From: Methanohalophilus sp. RSK
Lineage (GTDB): Archaea > Halobacteriota > Methanosarcinia > Methanosarcinales > Methanosarcinaceae
Length of the DNA: 64,000 nt
Assembly: GCF_003722075.1 (NCBI RefSeq)
Contig: NZ_RDSK01000015.1
Span: forward strand, 84,500-148,499
Direction: 5' to 3'
The position numbers and the translations under genes are program-made. Below, one piece after another: positions 27,116 to 37,107 of this stretch. The notes below the pieces were generated by a model. It was not told the origin of the DNA and searched no databases. It worked only from the letters and a program-made list of their open reading frames with translations. Position 1 is the stretch's first letter. Each line of letters begins with the position of its first letter.

Positions 27116-28492
27116 TCAGAATACCAGACCGAAGTCTTCGAGTTTCTTCTTTGCCCCGTCGTATACCTTGACGTACTCGTCAGTTGGTGTAACGGTTGCA
27201 ACATCATAGCATTCCTGGAATGTCTTGCCTGCAGGTGCATTGGCATAGTCATTCTCGTAGCTTGCTACGAGTTTATCCAGAATCTGGTTGACAGTATTGA
27301 TATCCATACCAGCGGTTGCACGTGCGACTTCTCCCATCATACGGGCTTCCATACCGGTTGTCTTGTCAGTGATTACACCCTTGGCAGCTGCAACACCGGA
27401 CAGGATCTCACGGCCTGATGCGGTATCTGTCATGGACTGAGCTGCAGCCTCAAGCAGGCACATCTCGGTGCATGGACCGGCACATGGATAGTACTGGTTA
27501 CCGGACATAAGGTCTGTGAACTCGGAAATGGTGGCACATGCCCAACCTGCGATCATAAGGGTCTCACGAGTGTTGGTGGATCCCCAGCGGATGTGCACAG
27601 GACCGTCAAGATGCCAGCTGGCACTGCTCATGACCATGGAGTTGAGGTGAGTTGCAACATCGACGATGGTTGTTTCCTCAACACCGCCGGCGTAACCACC
27701 AAAGATTGGCATCTGTTCATCCATGATGATGTCACTGTTACCCTTGTAGTGGGCAATGACAGCGATTGCGTCAAGATCAATCTTGAGTTCGTTCAACTGG
27801 GAGACTTCGTGGCTGTCGTTGGAGTTCATACCACCGACACAGTCTGCACCGATGTTACCCTGTGCGGACAGGGAGGATTCAGGGCCCTAAACTGCCATAC
27901 CCGGACGACCTGCCATGGAAGCGGCGGTCCTGATCTGGCGGGTTTCGGATTTTGATGCAAGAACCTCGTAGGGACTGCCAGGGATCGGGGATTTACCACG
28001 GGCAGAGGTCATTACACCGTTGACGATTGTGTCACATTCTTTCTCAAGAGCGTAACTCATATGCACAGGCATGAAGACATCTTCAGAAATTGGGGAACCG
28101 GTTGGACCACCCTGGACAATTGGTTTCCTCTTGTCGCCTACTTCACGTTTTTTCATGTAAACTGCGTCACGACCGGTACCAAGCTGGAATTGCCTTTGCG
28201 GATTGTTGATTGCATCCCAGATCTCGTCCTCGGTGTATTTGACGATACGATGAGTGTCGGTACACCAGATACCACACTCAAGAAGCATCTCGAAACCGGC
28301 TTTGAACAGCCTTTCCATCTGGTCCTTGTCGGTTGGAACGAATTCCTTGCCAAAGTCAAGGTTGTATTTCTGCTTCAGTTCCATTGCCTTCACTGGGATG
28401 GTCATTAAATCCCAGTCGTCCTGGGTGCATTTCTCACCGGTCTGGGCACGGTCATAAAAATCATAGCAAGTTACGGATTTGTTAAATGTCAT
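27116..28492 (-). CDS. mtmB1: monomethylamine methyltransferase with pyrrolysine (copy 1)
   Basis: 458-aa MtmB, which transfers the methyl of monomethylamine to the corrinoid protein MtmC. The frame has one in-frame TAG at 27887-27889 (codon 202), the known pyrrolysine position: GRPGMAV-Pyl-GPESSLSAQG. Around it the sequence is unbroken, so this is not a pseudogene. It starts at ATG 28492 with GGAGGATAATTT upstream and ends at TGA (27116-27118). The gene is essentially identical to 43526-44902. It follows mtmC1 by 17 bp. Confidence 0.97.
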
Positions 28493-29170
28493 AAATTATC
28501 CTCCAGATTTTATTTCATTAAGTCAAGAGCTACATTTGCTGCTTCTGCTGCATTTTCTGCTGTTGCGTCAGCACCGAGTTCCTTAATCCAGGAATCTGTG
28601 ACCGGAGCGCCACCGAACATTACTTTTACAGAGTCACGCAGTCCTTCTTCTTCAAGCAGACGCATGACGTCTTTCTGGCCGAGCATGGAAGTGGTCATCA
28701 GGGCAGAGCCGGAGAGCAGAAGTTTCTCGCCTTTGTGGGCTGCTACTTCTTCGATGACCTTGTCGTTGGGTACGTCAACACCCATGTCGATAACGGTGAA
28801 ACCGTTTGCACCGAGCATGGTTGCAACAAGCCTGTGACCTATATCATGAATGTCGCCTTCCTGGACGAACTTGATACAGGTTCCGACAGATACAGTGGAT
28901 TCATCCTCTGCAAGGATTGGATCAAGAATTTCCATGGCGGCTTTCATGGCCTTGGCAGACATCATGATCTGGGGAAGGTAGACTTCGGCGGCTTCGAATT
29001 TGTCACCGATGATCTTCATACCGACAGACAGACCATCGTTGATGATCTCGAAAGGAGTTAAACCTGCATCCAGGGCTTCCTGGACAAGGGGGCCAGCACC
29101 ATTGATGTCCTGGTTGACAATCGCATCTCTGAGTTTATCATACATTTCCTGTTTTCCCATTAAATCACCT
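27118..29170 (-). repeat. 2.05-kb duplication of mtmCB, copy 1
   Basis: This block recurs at 43528-45580 with constant offset 16410. Overlapping translations in other frames are identical as well, so the DNA is identical or very close to it. The boundaries are the stop of mtmB (differing) and the ribosome site of mtmC. Confidence 0.9.
28510..29160 (-). CDS. mtmC1: monomethylamine corrinoid protein (copy 1)
   Basis: 216-aa B12-binding carrier of MtmB. Starts MGKQEMYDKLRDAIVNQDIN; a helical cap then the corrinoid domain with DxHxxG in EGDIHDIGHRLVA (axial His), SALMTTS and VMFGGAPV. The start is ATG 29160 with GGTGATTTA before it; a longer in-frame extension upstream is not coding because the promoter lies there. 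First gene of the methylamine operon. Confidence 0.95.
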   Translation of the reverse strand: MGKQEMYDKLRDAIVNQDINGAGPLVQEALDAGLTPFEIINDGLSVGMKIIGDKFEAAEVYLPQIMMSAKAMKAAMEILDPILAEDESTVSVGTCIKFVQEGDIHDIGHRLVATMLGANGFTVIDMGVDVPNDKVIEEVAAHKGEKLLLSGSALMTTSMLGQKDVMRLLEEEGLRDSVKVMFGGAPVTDSWIKELGADATAENAAEAANVALDLMK

Positions 29171-29180
29171 ATTTCTAACT

Positions 29181-29243
29181 GTACAGCAGCTGTCATATCA
29201 TAGGCTGCTGCTACAATGAACTTAAAAAGCAAATTTATATAAC
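29181..29243 (-). promoter_or_regulatory. mtmC1 promoter and leader hairpin
   Basis: TATA box GTTATATAAA on the minus strand at 29234-29243; the start would be near 29210. Just downstream the leader can fold GTAGCAGCAGC / GCTGCTGTAC (29181-29214). The sequence differs from the corresponding leader of copy 2, whose hairpin has another stem. The region 29244-29566 is AT-rich, without ORF, and separates mtmC1 from mch. Confidence 0.5.
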
Positions 29244-29565
29244 CTATCGGGCTACGGTTTTTCAACCTACATAAAAATAGTAAACACTTCAATAATTCAA
29301 AAAGCGATTCAAAATGACAGATGTAAACAAAGCGATCATGGCATTGAAATCGACAACGTTTTTTGAAAACTAAGTTACAACCATTTCACTATAAAAGTAG
29401 AATTTTAACCAACATTTCTAATATGGAATTTCAGTAAAATTAAGTATAATTTGAGATTGGGAATTACACCATAAATAAGCAATCATTCATCCATAAAACC
29501 GAAACGAATATGTATCGTTCTAACTGTATCATTTGTACTTGTTAGATTTACAATAAAGTAATCTA

Positions 29566-29574
29566 AAAGTATAT
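29566..29574 (+). promoter_or_regulatory. TATA-like box of mch
   Basis: AAAGTATATGG about 40 nt before GTG 29608 puts transcription near 29594. That would make the earlier GTG 29584 untranscribed. Confidence 0.35.
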
Positions 29575-29607
29575 GGTTAATTCGTGAAAATATCTACTGG
29601 TGATAAT

Positions 29608-30567
29608 GTGATTAGTGTTAATGAAAAGGGACTTGCAATAATTGATGAAATGCTGGACTGGGAAGATGAGATCAATGTCGAATCCAAACAGCTCGAAAAT
29701 GGCGCTACAATAATTGATTGTGGAATCAATGCCCAGGGTGGCTATGACGCAGGTATGTATCTTTCACGCCTCTGTCTTGCCGATCTTGCCGAGATTACTT
29801 ACACTAAATTCAACCTTGATGGACTCCCGGTACCTGCAATTCAGGTCGTAACCGATCATCCCACAGTCGCTTGCATGGGTTCCCAGTATGCGGGCTGGAG
29901 AATTTCCGTTGGCAAGTATTTTGGAATGGGTTCAGGTCCTGCACGTGCCCTTGGACTCAAGCCAAAGGAACTTTATCAGGAAATCGATTACAAGGATGAT
30001 GCCGAAGCTGCTGTACTTGTAATGGAATCCAGCAAACTGCCGGATGAGGAAGTAGTAGAATATATCGCCAAACACTGCAGTGTTGATCCGGAAAATGTCT
30101 ATATTGCAGTGGCACCTACTGCATCCATTGCAGGTTCTGTCCAGATCTCTGCCCGTATTGTGGAGACAGGTATCCACAAAATGGAATCCGTAGGATTCGA
30201 TATCAACACAATTAAGAGTGGTTTCGGTGTGGCACCAATAGCACCTATTGTTGGTGACGATACAAAATGCATGGGTTCAACCAATGACTGCGTAATCTAC
30301 TGTGGGGAAACCTACTACACAGTAGACTACGGACAGGATGATCTTGAGGAATATGTCAAAAAGACACCATCCACAACGTCCAAAGACTTTGGAAAACCTT
30401 TCTATACAACATTCAAGGAAGCAGAATTCGACTTCTTCAAAGTAGATGCAGGCATGTTCGCCCCGGCAAGAATTACCGTCAACGATGTTGCATCTAAAAA
30501 ATCATACACCGCAGGACGTATCAATCCCGGTATCCTGCTCGAATCCTTTGGAATCAAGGAGGCATAA
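29608..30567 (+). CDS. mch: methenyltetrahydromethanopterin cyclohydrolase
   Basis: 319-aa enzyme hydrolysing methenyl-H4MPT to formyl-H4MPT (reversible) in the methyl-oxidation branch of methanogenesis. It has [19 protein letters not shown] near the N-terminus, [40 protein letters not shown] and [19 protein letters not shown] choose GTG 29608 because GGTGAT lies 3 nt before it, the resulting MISVNE start matches family proteins, and the TATA position fits. GTG 29584 would add eight residues with no ribosome site. Confidence 0.95.
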   Translation: MISVNEKGLAIIDEMLDWEDEINVESKQLENGATIIDCGINAQGGYDAGMYLSRLCLADLAEITYTKFNLDGLPVPAIQVVTDHPTVACMGSQYAGWRISVGKYFGMGSGPARALGLKPKELYQEIDYKDDAEAAVLVMESSKLPDEEVVEYIAKHCSVDPENVYIAVAPTASIAGSVQISARIVETGIHKMESVGFDINTIKSGFGVAPIAPIVGDDTKCMGSTNDCVIYCGETYYTVDYGQDDLEEYVKKTPSTTSKDFGKPFYTTFKEAEFDFFKVDAGMFAPARITVNDVASKKSYTAGRINPGILLESFGIKEA

Positions 30568-30593
30568 TCCTCCTTTTAATTTTGGTGATCTAA

Positions 30594-31067
30594 GTGGAAA
30601 TACTTGAAAAATCTGAAGGAATCGGCGCATTGCTTAAGAATTTTGCATCTCTGGCTAAAGAATCGGAAAAAATCATTTTTATTGGAACTCCCGGGTTTTG
30701 TACACCTTTTGCAGAAATTGCCGCTTATTCCCTGCGTAAAAGTTCCAGGCAAATGGGATTTGTAGCCAATACTGATATCGAAAAAGCAAAACAACTAATC
30801 CCCACGGATATGGGGATGCAACTCGGTGATACAATTGATTATTATGCTGATACGGTCGTACTGCTTGGCGGGCTTGCCATGCCCAAAATCGGAGTGGAAC
30901 CAGAGGAATTGAAAACGACTCTTGAATCGATATATGAGGGGTCTCAAAAGAAATTGCTTATAGGCATCTGTTTCCAGTCAATATTTGAAAAACAGGGATG
31001 GACCGATATCCTGAATTTCGATTACATAATTGATTCGGACATGTCAGTGTCCCTGAAGAAAACATAA
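30594..31067 (+). CDS. DUF2124 family protein
   Basis: 157 aa, conserved in methanogens with unknown function. An alpha/beta fold is suggested by KIIFIGTPGFCTPFAEIAAY and DTVVLLGGLAMPKIGV. GTG 30594 has GGTGATCTAA directly upstream. It follows mch by 26 bp on the same strand and is likely cotranscribed with it, which hints at a methanogenesis-linked role, though nothing in the sequence shows a catalytic site. Confidence 0.75.
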   Translation: MEILEKSEGIGALLKNFASLAKESEKIIFIGTPGFCTPFAEIAAYSLRKSSRQMGFVANTDIEKAKQLIPTDMGMQLGDTIDYYADTVVLLGGLAMPKIGVEPEELKTTLESIYEGSQKKLLIGICFQSIFEKQGWTDILNFDYIIDSDMSVSLKKT

Positions 31068-31077
31068 TAAATCTCCT

Positions 31078-32100
31078 TTACCATATACGTGCGTCCACGA
31101 CAACATGCCAGACGCCCGGGGAATATTTTTTGATACTGCGACACTCCATAATCTCCACATTTCTCCCCTGCATTTCCACTGCCTTTTTAATCTGCCCGAT
31201 TGGTCTATCAAACATTAAATTTTCAGCCAGTGCTTCATGAAAATGCAATATACCCCCTTTTTTACTTAATGCCCCAATTGCAGCAGGCAAATAATCCGCT
31301 GTTCCTCCCACATAGCCCATAATTACCCGGTCAGCAACTCCTTGAGGTGTAATTTCTGCACAATTCCCATGCAGGGGCTGTACAATATGTTGCACATTAT
31401 TCAACCTGACATTGTCTTTGAGGTAGCCAAAAGAGACAGGATTCAGTTCAATCGAGTATATTTTTTCAGGTTGGGAATGTACGGCCATCGGGAGACTGAA
31501 ATAACCAATTCCAGCAAACATATCAACAACAATCTCCCCGGTTCCCAATTTACTCATCCTGTTTTTTTCCCTGAGGTTGCCTTTGGAATACATGACCTAT
31601 GTCACATCAAGTTTGAAGTAACAACCGTTCTCTTTGTGTATTGTTTCAGTGGTATTGCCACTCACAAGCTGTCTTTTTGGTTGCCGTAAACTGCCATTGA
31701 TACCCAAATCCCTTACGACAGTATCACAAGAGGGATACATATTCAGTAATTCTTCAGCAATTTCCCCTCCCCTGTGGATTATTTTTTCAGGAATGGTAAC
31801 TACTATAATGTTTCCAAGGATTTGCCAGCCGGAAGGAATTGTTTCCAGTTCCTCCGGTTTCATTATTCCGGCAAGCCTCTCTTTCAGACTCATTTGTTGA
31901 CGGTAGAACTCCGGTTGTTCCTGACGTTTTATTTCATAGCCACGTACAAAATCCGTGACTGGAATTTCGACAAAACTTTCACCTGCAACAATGCGAGATA
32001 TGAATTTTCGGTTTCCATCCAGCAACCCTTCGGATTGTAGTTTAGACCTTACTTTTTCAGTATCCCTGGCAGGTACCATAACTGCAAAATTTTCTTCCAT
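31078..32100 (-). CDS. tRNA-G37 wyosine-pathway transferase (Taw2/Trm5 family) with in-frame TAG
   Basis: 340-codon gene read through one TAG at 31597-31599 (codon 168). The frame is the same on both sides: NGCYFKLDVT-TAG-VMYSKGNLREKNRM. The upstream part (1-167) is the RNA-binding N-terminus. Downstream is the SAM-binding Rossmann domain: VVDMFAGIGYFSLPMA and IYSIELNP. A VIMGYVGG loop in place of the Trm5 NLP/NPP motif favours Taw2, the aminocarboxypropyltransferase of tRNAPhe. Relatives usually have Lys/Arg at this site, and Lys AAG is one base from TAG. Pyrrolysine insertion is inferred because the organism uses TAG that way in mtmB. Alternative: nonsense mutation. Confidence 0.7.
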
Positions 32101-32189
32101 TCAGTTCATTGAGAGGTATGTTTTGTTATAAAATTCATTCGGAATGGAGCGAACATTTATATACCCTATTCTCCTTATAAGTTATCTGG

Positions 32190-32924
32190 ATGAACGCTAC
32201 GAACCGCACGGCCCTTTTTGCTACCAATGATGGTTTCATTGCAATTAACGGTGCCGTTAAATTACAGATAATGGATTTACTGGACAAGAGGTCATGTTCC
32301 TTCGATGAAATAGTCCAAACTACGGGGAAAGCCAAATCCACTGTATCAGTACATCTTAACGATCTTAAAAAAGCAAACCTATTGCGGGAATCAGTAGACG
32401 CAGTGGATAGGCGAAAAAAGAATTATAGTTTAGCCTCAAAATACGTAGCTTGTTCACAAAAACCGCTGGATACTCACTACTATCAAAGCCTGGAAAATTT
32501 CTCCAGCACATTTTCCAGCGAAACTGATTTTTTCCAGAATGTTTTCTGCGCTTTCAAGGCAGGTTTTGAAGCCCAGGGCATTGATCATAATCCTATAGTC
32601 AAACATATAGGAAGTGACATCGGCAAACAGATTGCAAATACTTTTGAGCAAGGCGATTTCTTTGACAGCCTTGAAGAGGTACGCTCCTTCTGGAAATGCT
32701 ATAAACTGGGAAAAGTACAGATCGAAGATACAGATCCTCTTACTATCAAAGTAAAAGATTGTTTTGAATGTATGTCAATGCCTGTTCTTGGCCACCCAAT
32801 ATGCTCTTTTGATGAAGGAATGCTGGAAGGCATCCTATACAAGATCACCGGTGAGAGACATTCAATAAAAGAAATAGAGTGTTATGCAACAGGGGATAAC
32901 CATTGCCTTTTCATCAAGGTATGA
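32190..32924 (+). CDS. HTH plus V4R domain regulator
   Basis: 244 aa. The N-terminal ArsR-like wHTH (about 15-85, INGAVKLQIMDLLDKRSCSF ... GKAKSTVSVHLNDLKKANLL) precedes a V4R domain (about 120-244). That domain carries conserved Cys in DCFECMSMP, PICSF and the C-terminal ATGDNHCLF, the usual small-molecule or metal site of V4R proteins. It likely senses a hydrophobic or cofactor ligand. The TATA-like TTTATATACC at 32156-32165 is close to ATG 32190. It is divergent from the Taw2-like gene. Target unknown. Confidence 0.8.
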   Translation: MNATNRTALFATNDGFIAINGAVKLQIMDLLDKRSCSFDEIVQTTGKAKSTVSVHLNDLKKANLLRESVDAVDRRKKNYSLASKYVACSQKPLDTHYYQSLENFSSTFSSETDFFQNVFCAFKAGFEAQGIDHNPIVKHIGSDIGKQIANTFEQGDFFDSLEEVRSFWKCYKLGKVQIEDTDPLTIKVKDCFECMSMPVLGHPICSFDEGMLEGILYKITGERHSIKEIECYATGDNHCLFIKV

Positions 32925-33611
32925 TTACTTTTCTGAACGGATTACACCCATATCAGCATTGAGTTTAGGACCGATCTCTGCAACAATACCCGGCCCATCC
33001 GTAGTTTCCCTGCATATCACGCAATGCTCCATAATTCCCAACCTTTCAGTACCATAGATATCCCTGCTGTGGCCTGTTTTCTTCAGCACTGACTTGAGCT
33101 GGGAACGTGTAACGGAATTTACAATAATCCTGTCCGTGGAAGCTTTCTTCCATTCCCATAATTTATCGGCCTGTTGGCCGGTAAATCTTACCTGTTCGCC
33201 TTCATTTGTATTGAGAATTTCCACTTTAACAGGCATATATGGAATAAGACCAAAACGAGTTGCAACCTGCTCGGGACTACCTGTACCCAGATTTTTCAGT
33301 CCGCTTGCAGTGATAGAGATCTTTTTACCAATATCTACAACTATTTTATCTTCTTTTATGGATTGTATGTAGCCGCGATATTTTTTCCCTGCTACAGGTT
33401 CATATACAGGTGTACCATATTTTTCCTTCAGAAAATGAATCGCAAATTCCGCATCATCCCCATCCGCATCTACGGTAACCCACTTGTTTTTGGAAATACC
33501 TATACCTAATTTCATGTCAAGGTCCTTGAGGTCATCTGCAAATTTTGCAGCAATTGCATCAAGGGTCTGTTCTGCATTTGAATATACTTTTATTAACAGT
33601 TCGATTTGCAT
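32925..33611 (-). CDS. DUF2110 family protein
   Basis: 228 aa conserved in methanogens, function unknown. Residues about 95-175 (EDKIVVDIGKKISITASGLK ... TRFGLIPYMPVKVEI) look like an OB/S1-like fold, suggesting nucleic acid binding. ATG 33611 is preferred by similarity of the opening MQIELLIKVYSNAEQ with family proteins; the in-frame GTG 33623 gives four more residues. It converges with the V4R gene and follows the regulator at 33638 with the same orientation. Confidence 0.7.
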   Translation of the reverse strand: MQIELLIKVYSNAEQTLDAIAAKFADDLKDLDMKLGIGISKNKWVTVDADGDDAEFAIHFLKEKYGTPVYEPVAGKKYRGYIQSIKEDKIVVDIGKKISITASGLKNLGTGSPEQVATRFGLIPYMPVKVEILNTNEGEQVRFTGQQADKLWEWKKASTDRIIVNSVTRSQLKSVLKKTGHSRDIYGTERLGIMEHCVICRETTDGPGIVAEIGPKLNADMGVIRSEK

Positions 33612-33637
33612 ATAATCCCGCACAAAAGAAGTAAAAT

Positions 33638-34225
33638 TTATTTTCTGCCCAGCAGTTTATCGAAGACATCTTTGGTGTTACCATAAGCAATGAGAACATC
33701 ATCATGTATAGGTTCCTCTGAATTCTCAATTGTATCCCCTATCATATGTATTTCCCTGCTGAAAGGACCCAGTTTCAATTTAATCCGGTCTTCACTGGCG
33801 TTTGCTTCTACCAGTTGTCCATAGATTTCCTCTATCTTATTCCTTAATGTTTTAATACGTTCCAATATTTCTTCGGACTCCCTGTTCAGTTGTGTTCCTT
33901 CACTCTCTTCCTCTTCAACTGTTTCTACCAGTTCCCTGTACTTTTCAGGAAGATTCTCTCCGAGTGTTGTAATAAAAGCCCTGAGAGTTGTTACTACATC
34001 TACACCATATTCAGTCAGTTCTACATATTTTATTCTACCCTCAGCTGTGAACTGCACAAGTCCCATATCGGACATTTTGGAAAGGATTTTTGTAGTATGT
34101 GCAAAAGTCGAATTTATTTGCTTTGTAATAACAGAAGCATACGTCTTTCTAAGAGACCATATAGTAAGGAGTGCCAGGGTTGGTTTTTCCTGAAGGAACA
34201 GGTTTTCTACTTCTTCGCGGGACAT
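33638..34225 (-). CDS. wHTH transcriptional regulator
   Basis: 195 aa. The winged helix of MarR/PadR kind spans about 15-80 (TLALLTIWSLRKTYASVITK ... KILSKMSDMGLVQFTAEGRI). A long charged coiled-coil-like segment follows (about 105-150, VETVEEEESEGTQLNRESEE), then a basic C-terminus. GGTGATTTTCTA precedes ATG 34225. It lies divergently close to trm1 (same strand) and DUF2110. The target is unknown. Confidence 0.7.
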   Translation of the reverse strand: MSREEVENLFLQEKPTLALLTIWSLRKTYASVITKQINSTFAHTTKILSKMSDMGLVQFTAEGRIKYVELTEYGVDVVTTLRAFITTLGENLPEKYRELVETVEEEESEGTQLNRESEEILERIKTLRNKIEEIYGQLVEANASEDRIKLKLGPFSREIHMIGDTIENSEEPIHDDVLIAYGNTKDVFDKLLGRK

Positions 34226-34302
34226 TAGAAAATCACCTGATGATATCGTGAGAGCTATCTCAATAGCCTATTCTTTATATATATCTTTTTGTTGTATATA
34301 TA

Positions 34303-35463
34303 TCAATACATATTGGAGAGGATTTGCTTTATCGCACTGAGAGGGGCATTGGTCTTAAAGGACATACCACTGAAATGTGTCCTGCTGGCCTCATACCCTT
34401 TACTCCTCAGGTCTTCAATGGTTTTTTCAATACGTGGAGCTGCCACAGAAAGCTGTTTGCATAGCCTGTGCTGATCATAAAAGAAGGGAATATCAAGTTC
34501 ATCCAGGCAGGTCTGGATTATTTTGATGGCTTTTTTCTTCTTGCCAAGGGGTCTTATTTCAATTTCTTCCATGACCTTTGAACAAAAAATACTGTCATGT
34601 AACTTACCAAGCCAGAGAAGACCTCCTGATTTCATTTCAGTCCCACATTCCGGGCAGGTTTGTTCCATGAAAACAGAGTAGCCTTTTTTCCATTCACGGT
34701 AACTGCAATTGTCACAATGTGTGACATAACCCAGCTCCTTTAGTGTCCGATCAGCGTTCTTAGCCCCGCTTTTAATCCCTACATAGGCCCTGACATAATG
34801 ACGCGTGGCGTGAGAGAGCAATATTTCCATTCCTTTCTCATGACGTGCCAGATGGCGGGCAATTGAACCCAGCAATATCCTCAGTCCCATTTCACTGTGA
34901 TATTCATTGTTAAGAGGAACAGCCGCATACTTACGGATACCCGAATTCAGGTGAGCCCCGCAAAGAGGAGCAGTATCTGTAGCTGTAACCTCCAGCAGGT
35001 GTACAGCAGAGCGACTGGCAGCATCCAGATATGGAGCAGGACTTCCAAAAGGGTCCAGATCCACGATATTGAATCGTTGTTCATGGAGGAGGGTATTTGC
35101 ATTTCTGCAGGAGGTCTCAGCAATATCGGAAAGGCTATTGAGTTCGATATTTTGTTCAATAAATTTACAGGCCTCTGCATCCCAGTCATTAAGTATCGTC
35201 CTGAGACCTACCTCATTTGCTATGCGCAACCCCCTGATACCGGAGGCTGCCATTGCGTCCACATAATCGATCTCTGAGGGAGACCTTTCTTCAAAATCGA
35301 AATGTTCCTTAACAAAAACAGAAGTTGCTGCCACGGTAATATCCCGGTTAAGTTCCATATGGGAATTATAGAAAACCGGTGAATTCACAGGCAGTTTGTC
35401 TTCAATAGCAGCAGAAGGAACCTCCACTTCGGTGGTTCCTTCTGTTATTTTTCTTGTTTCCAT
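34303..35463 (-). CDS. trm1: tRNA (guanine26-N2)-dimethyltransferase
   Basis: 386-aa SAM-dependent methyltransferase making m2,2G26 in tRNA. Motifs: NSPVFYNSHMELNRDITV, AMAASGIRGLRIANEVG, FNIVDLDPFGSPAPYLDAA with catalytic Asp/Pro, and a zinc-type cluster CDNCSYREW ... CPECGTEM. The length is normal. I prefer ATG 35463; an in-frame GTG at 35472 would add three residues. Confidence 0.93.
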   Translation of the reverse strand: METRKITEGTTEVEVPSAAIEDKLPVNSPVFYNSHMELNRDITVAATSVFVKEHFDFEERSPSEIDYVDAMAASGIRGLRIANEVGLRTILNDWDAEACKFIEQNIELNSLSDIAETSCRNANTLLHEQRFNIVDLDPFGSPAPYLDAASRSAVHLLEVTATDTAPLCGAHLNSGIRKYAAVPLNNEYHSEMGLRILLGSIARHLARHEKGMEILLSHATRHYVRAYVGIKSGAKNADRTLKELGYVTHCDNCSYREWKKGYSVFMEQTCPECGTEMKSGGLLWLGKLHDSIFCSKVMEEIEIRPLGKKKKAIKIIQTCLDELDIPFFYDQHRLCKQLSVAAPRIEKTIEDLRSKGYEASRTHFSGMSFKTNAPLSAIKQILSNMY

Positions 35464-35486
35464 GTCTTCCACATGACATGGTTTTT

Positions 35487-35948
35487 TTATTTAACCGTAA
35501 TTGTCACATTCATGCCATTCCAGGGAGGAACATAGGCTTTGAATTGGCCTGTTTCATTGAATGTATAACGGAACGTTTTGCCAAAAGCCAATTTTTGGTC
35601 ATCCCAAAGGCCTTCTTCACTTTTGATTGTGAAAAATCTCTTGGGGTCGGATTGTTGATTTCTCCAGATAACCGTATCTGTCCTGTTTATATCCAGTGAT
35701 CTGGGAATTGCATTGTAGTTTCTCAAAAGAACTCTGTATTCCCGCGGAGTATAATTCTCCAATTCCGCTTCATCGGCCTCACTTACATTATCTTCTCCAT
35801 CCACATCTTCATCTGGCTGGATATCTTCATCTGACTGATTATCCTCACCATTTACCGGAACCTGCTCGTCCTGATTCGTAGTATCCTGTGTTGTACAGCC
35901 CAATCCCAGCAGGGATATCACAACTAAAAGTATGATTATTTTTTTCAT
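35487..35948 (-). CDS. cupredoxin-like lipoprotein with acidic linker
   Basis: 153 aa. The lipobox LLGLGC (Cys 18) follows a short signal. Residues about 25-68 are a very acidic, Asp/Glu-rich linker, as seen in proteins exposed to salty medium. The C-terminal part (about 70-153, SLDINRTDTVIWRNQQSDPK ... FNETGQFKAYVPPWNGMNVT) is a cupredoxin-type beta-sandwich but lacks the usual His/Cys copper ligands. So it is likely an electron-inactive binding module. AGAGGAGTGG precedes ATG 35948. Confidence 0.7.
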   Translation of the reverse strand: MKKIIILLVVISLLGLGCTTQDTTNQDEQVPVNGEDNQSDEDIQPDEDVDGEDNVSEADEAELENYTPREYRVLLRNYNAIPRSLDINRTDTVIWRNQQSDPKRFFTIKSEEGLWDDQKLAFGKTFRYTFNETGQFKAYVPPWNGMNVTITVK

Positions 35949-36100
35949 CCGACCACTCCTCTAATTATTTGTTAAACAATAAGTATCTCTACAGTTATCA
36001 AACTTTCTGGCATAAATAAACAGCAGAGATATCTATTTAAATATATATGTCAATTTGTGTCGCGGTCATTTTCATTAATATATAAAAGGAGAATGCATCA

Positions 36101-36673
36101 ATGTCTGTAAAAAACCCCCTCGGTGAAAAGATAAGCCAGCTCAGACAATCCAGGGAGATGTCACAGGAAGAACTGGCAAAAGCAAGTAACAACGATGTTG
36201 AACTGATAGACAAACTGGAAAACGGAGCTCTTGTTCCTTCACTAACACCTCTTTTTAACATTGCACGAGCCCTGGGAGTCCGACTTGGCACCTTTCTTGA
36301 TGATGCTCCCCAGAACGGCCCGGTGCTTGTAAAATCAGGCAAATCAAAACATGTTGTCCGCTTCTCTGGTAAATGTTCCAATTGCAAAGAGAGTTCACTT
36401 GAATTCAACTCACTGGCAGCTGATAAACAGGACCGTCATATGGAGCCTTTCATAATTGATGTACATCCACAACAAGGAGAACATCCCCTTTCATCCCATG
36501 AGGGAGAAGAATTTATTTATGTGCTGGAAGGTGAAATCGAGATTCTCTACGGAAAAGAGACCTACAATCTTGAAGCCGGTGACAGTATATACTACGATTC
36601 CGTAGTTCCCCACGACCTGCATGCAGTTGATGAAGATGCAAAGATAATGGCAGTTGTATACACACCTTACTAA
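36101..36673 (+). CDS. XRE-type HTH plus cupin regulator
   Basis: 190 aa. The HTH (about 8-60, [20 protein letters not shown] ... [10 protein letters not shown]) is followed by a cupin sensor barrel (about 105-185, [20 protein letters not shown]). Such regulators are common in methanogens upstream of acyl-CoA ligases. It is 9 bp before the thioesterase gene. AAAGGAGAATGCATCA precedes the ATG. Confidence 0.88.
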   Translation: MSVKNPLGEKISQLRQSREMSQEELAKASNNDVELIDKLENGALVPSLTPLFNIARALGVRLGTFLDDAPQNGPVLVKSGKSKHVVRFSGKCSNCKESSLEFNSLAADKQDRHMEPFIIDVHPQQGEHPLSSHEGEEFIYVLEGEIEILYGKETYNLEAGDSIYYDSVVPHDLHAVDEDAKIMAVVYTPY

Positions 36674-36682
36674 GGAATTCCT

Positions 36683-37087
36683 ATGTTCACACTAACAGTT
36701 ACCCCACGTTTTGGAGATATTGACGGCCTTCGTCATGTAAATAATACCGTGATTCCCGAATGGTTTGAAATGGGGCGAAATCCCATATTCCGGATATTTA
36801 CTCCCGATCTCGACCTCACTCCGGAGAAGTGGCGGCTTATTATGGCTCGCACAGAATTCGACTTCCTGGGAGAGATGTATTTTGACGGGGATGTCGAAAT
36901 ACGTACCTATATTGCCCGCCTTGGTAATTCCTCTTTTACAATCGGGCATGAAGCCTGGCAAAGAGGAGAATTAAAAGCAAAAGGCAAAGCAGTAATTGTA
37001 CATTATGATTTCATGGAAAAGAAGTCTTTAGCAATTCCATCTGAGATACGTACAAGGCTCGAGGAACACCTGATAGAGGAACAGTAA
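36683..37087 (+). CDS. acyl-CoA thioesterase (hotdog 4HBT)
   Basis: 134-aa single hotdog domain: [22 protein letters not shown], with the catalytic Asp of 4-hydroxybenzoyl-CoA thioesterase types, and [17 protein letters not shown]. It probably hydrolyses acyl-CoA. It sits between the cupin regulator and the ligase gene, which implies acyl-CoA homeostasis or fatty/aryl acid use. AAGGAATTCCT precedes the ATG. Confidence 0.85.
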   Translation: MFTLTVTPRFGDIDGLRHVNNTVIPEWFEMGRNPIFRIFTPDLDLTPEKWRLIMARTEFDFLGEMYFDGDVEIRTYIARLGNSSFTIGHEAWQRGELKAKGKAVIVHYDFMEKKSLAIPSEIRTRLEEHLIEEQ

Positions 37088-37107
37088 ACATAAAGGAGGC
37101 TGGTACT

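Noticed and set aside
27593..27955. Long antisense ORFs inside mtmCB, repeated in both copies
   Set aside because: They are equal only because the DNA is duplicated; codon use of the sense gene explains their openness.
27887..28492. mtmB1 (and mtmB2) as a pseudogene split by a stop
   Set aside because: The stop is TAG at codon 202, the established pyrrolysine site of MtmB, and the frame is otherwise perfect in both copies.
29584..29607. GTG 29584 as start of mch
   Set aside because: No ribosome site and probably upstream of the transcription start; GTG 29608 has GGTGAT and matches family length.
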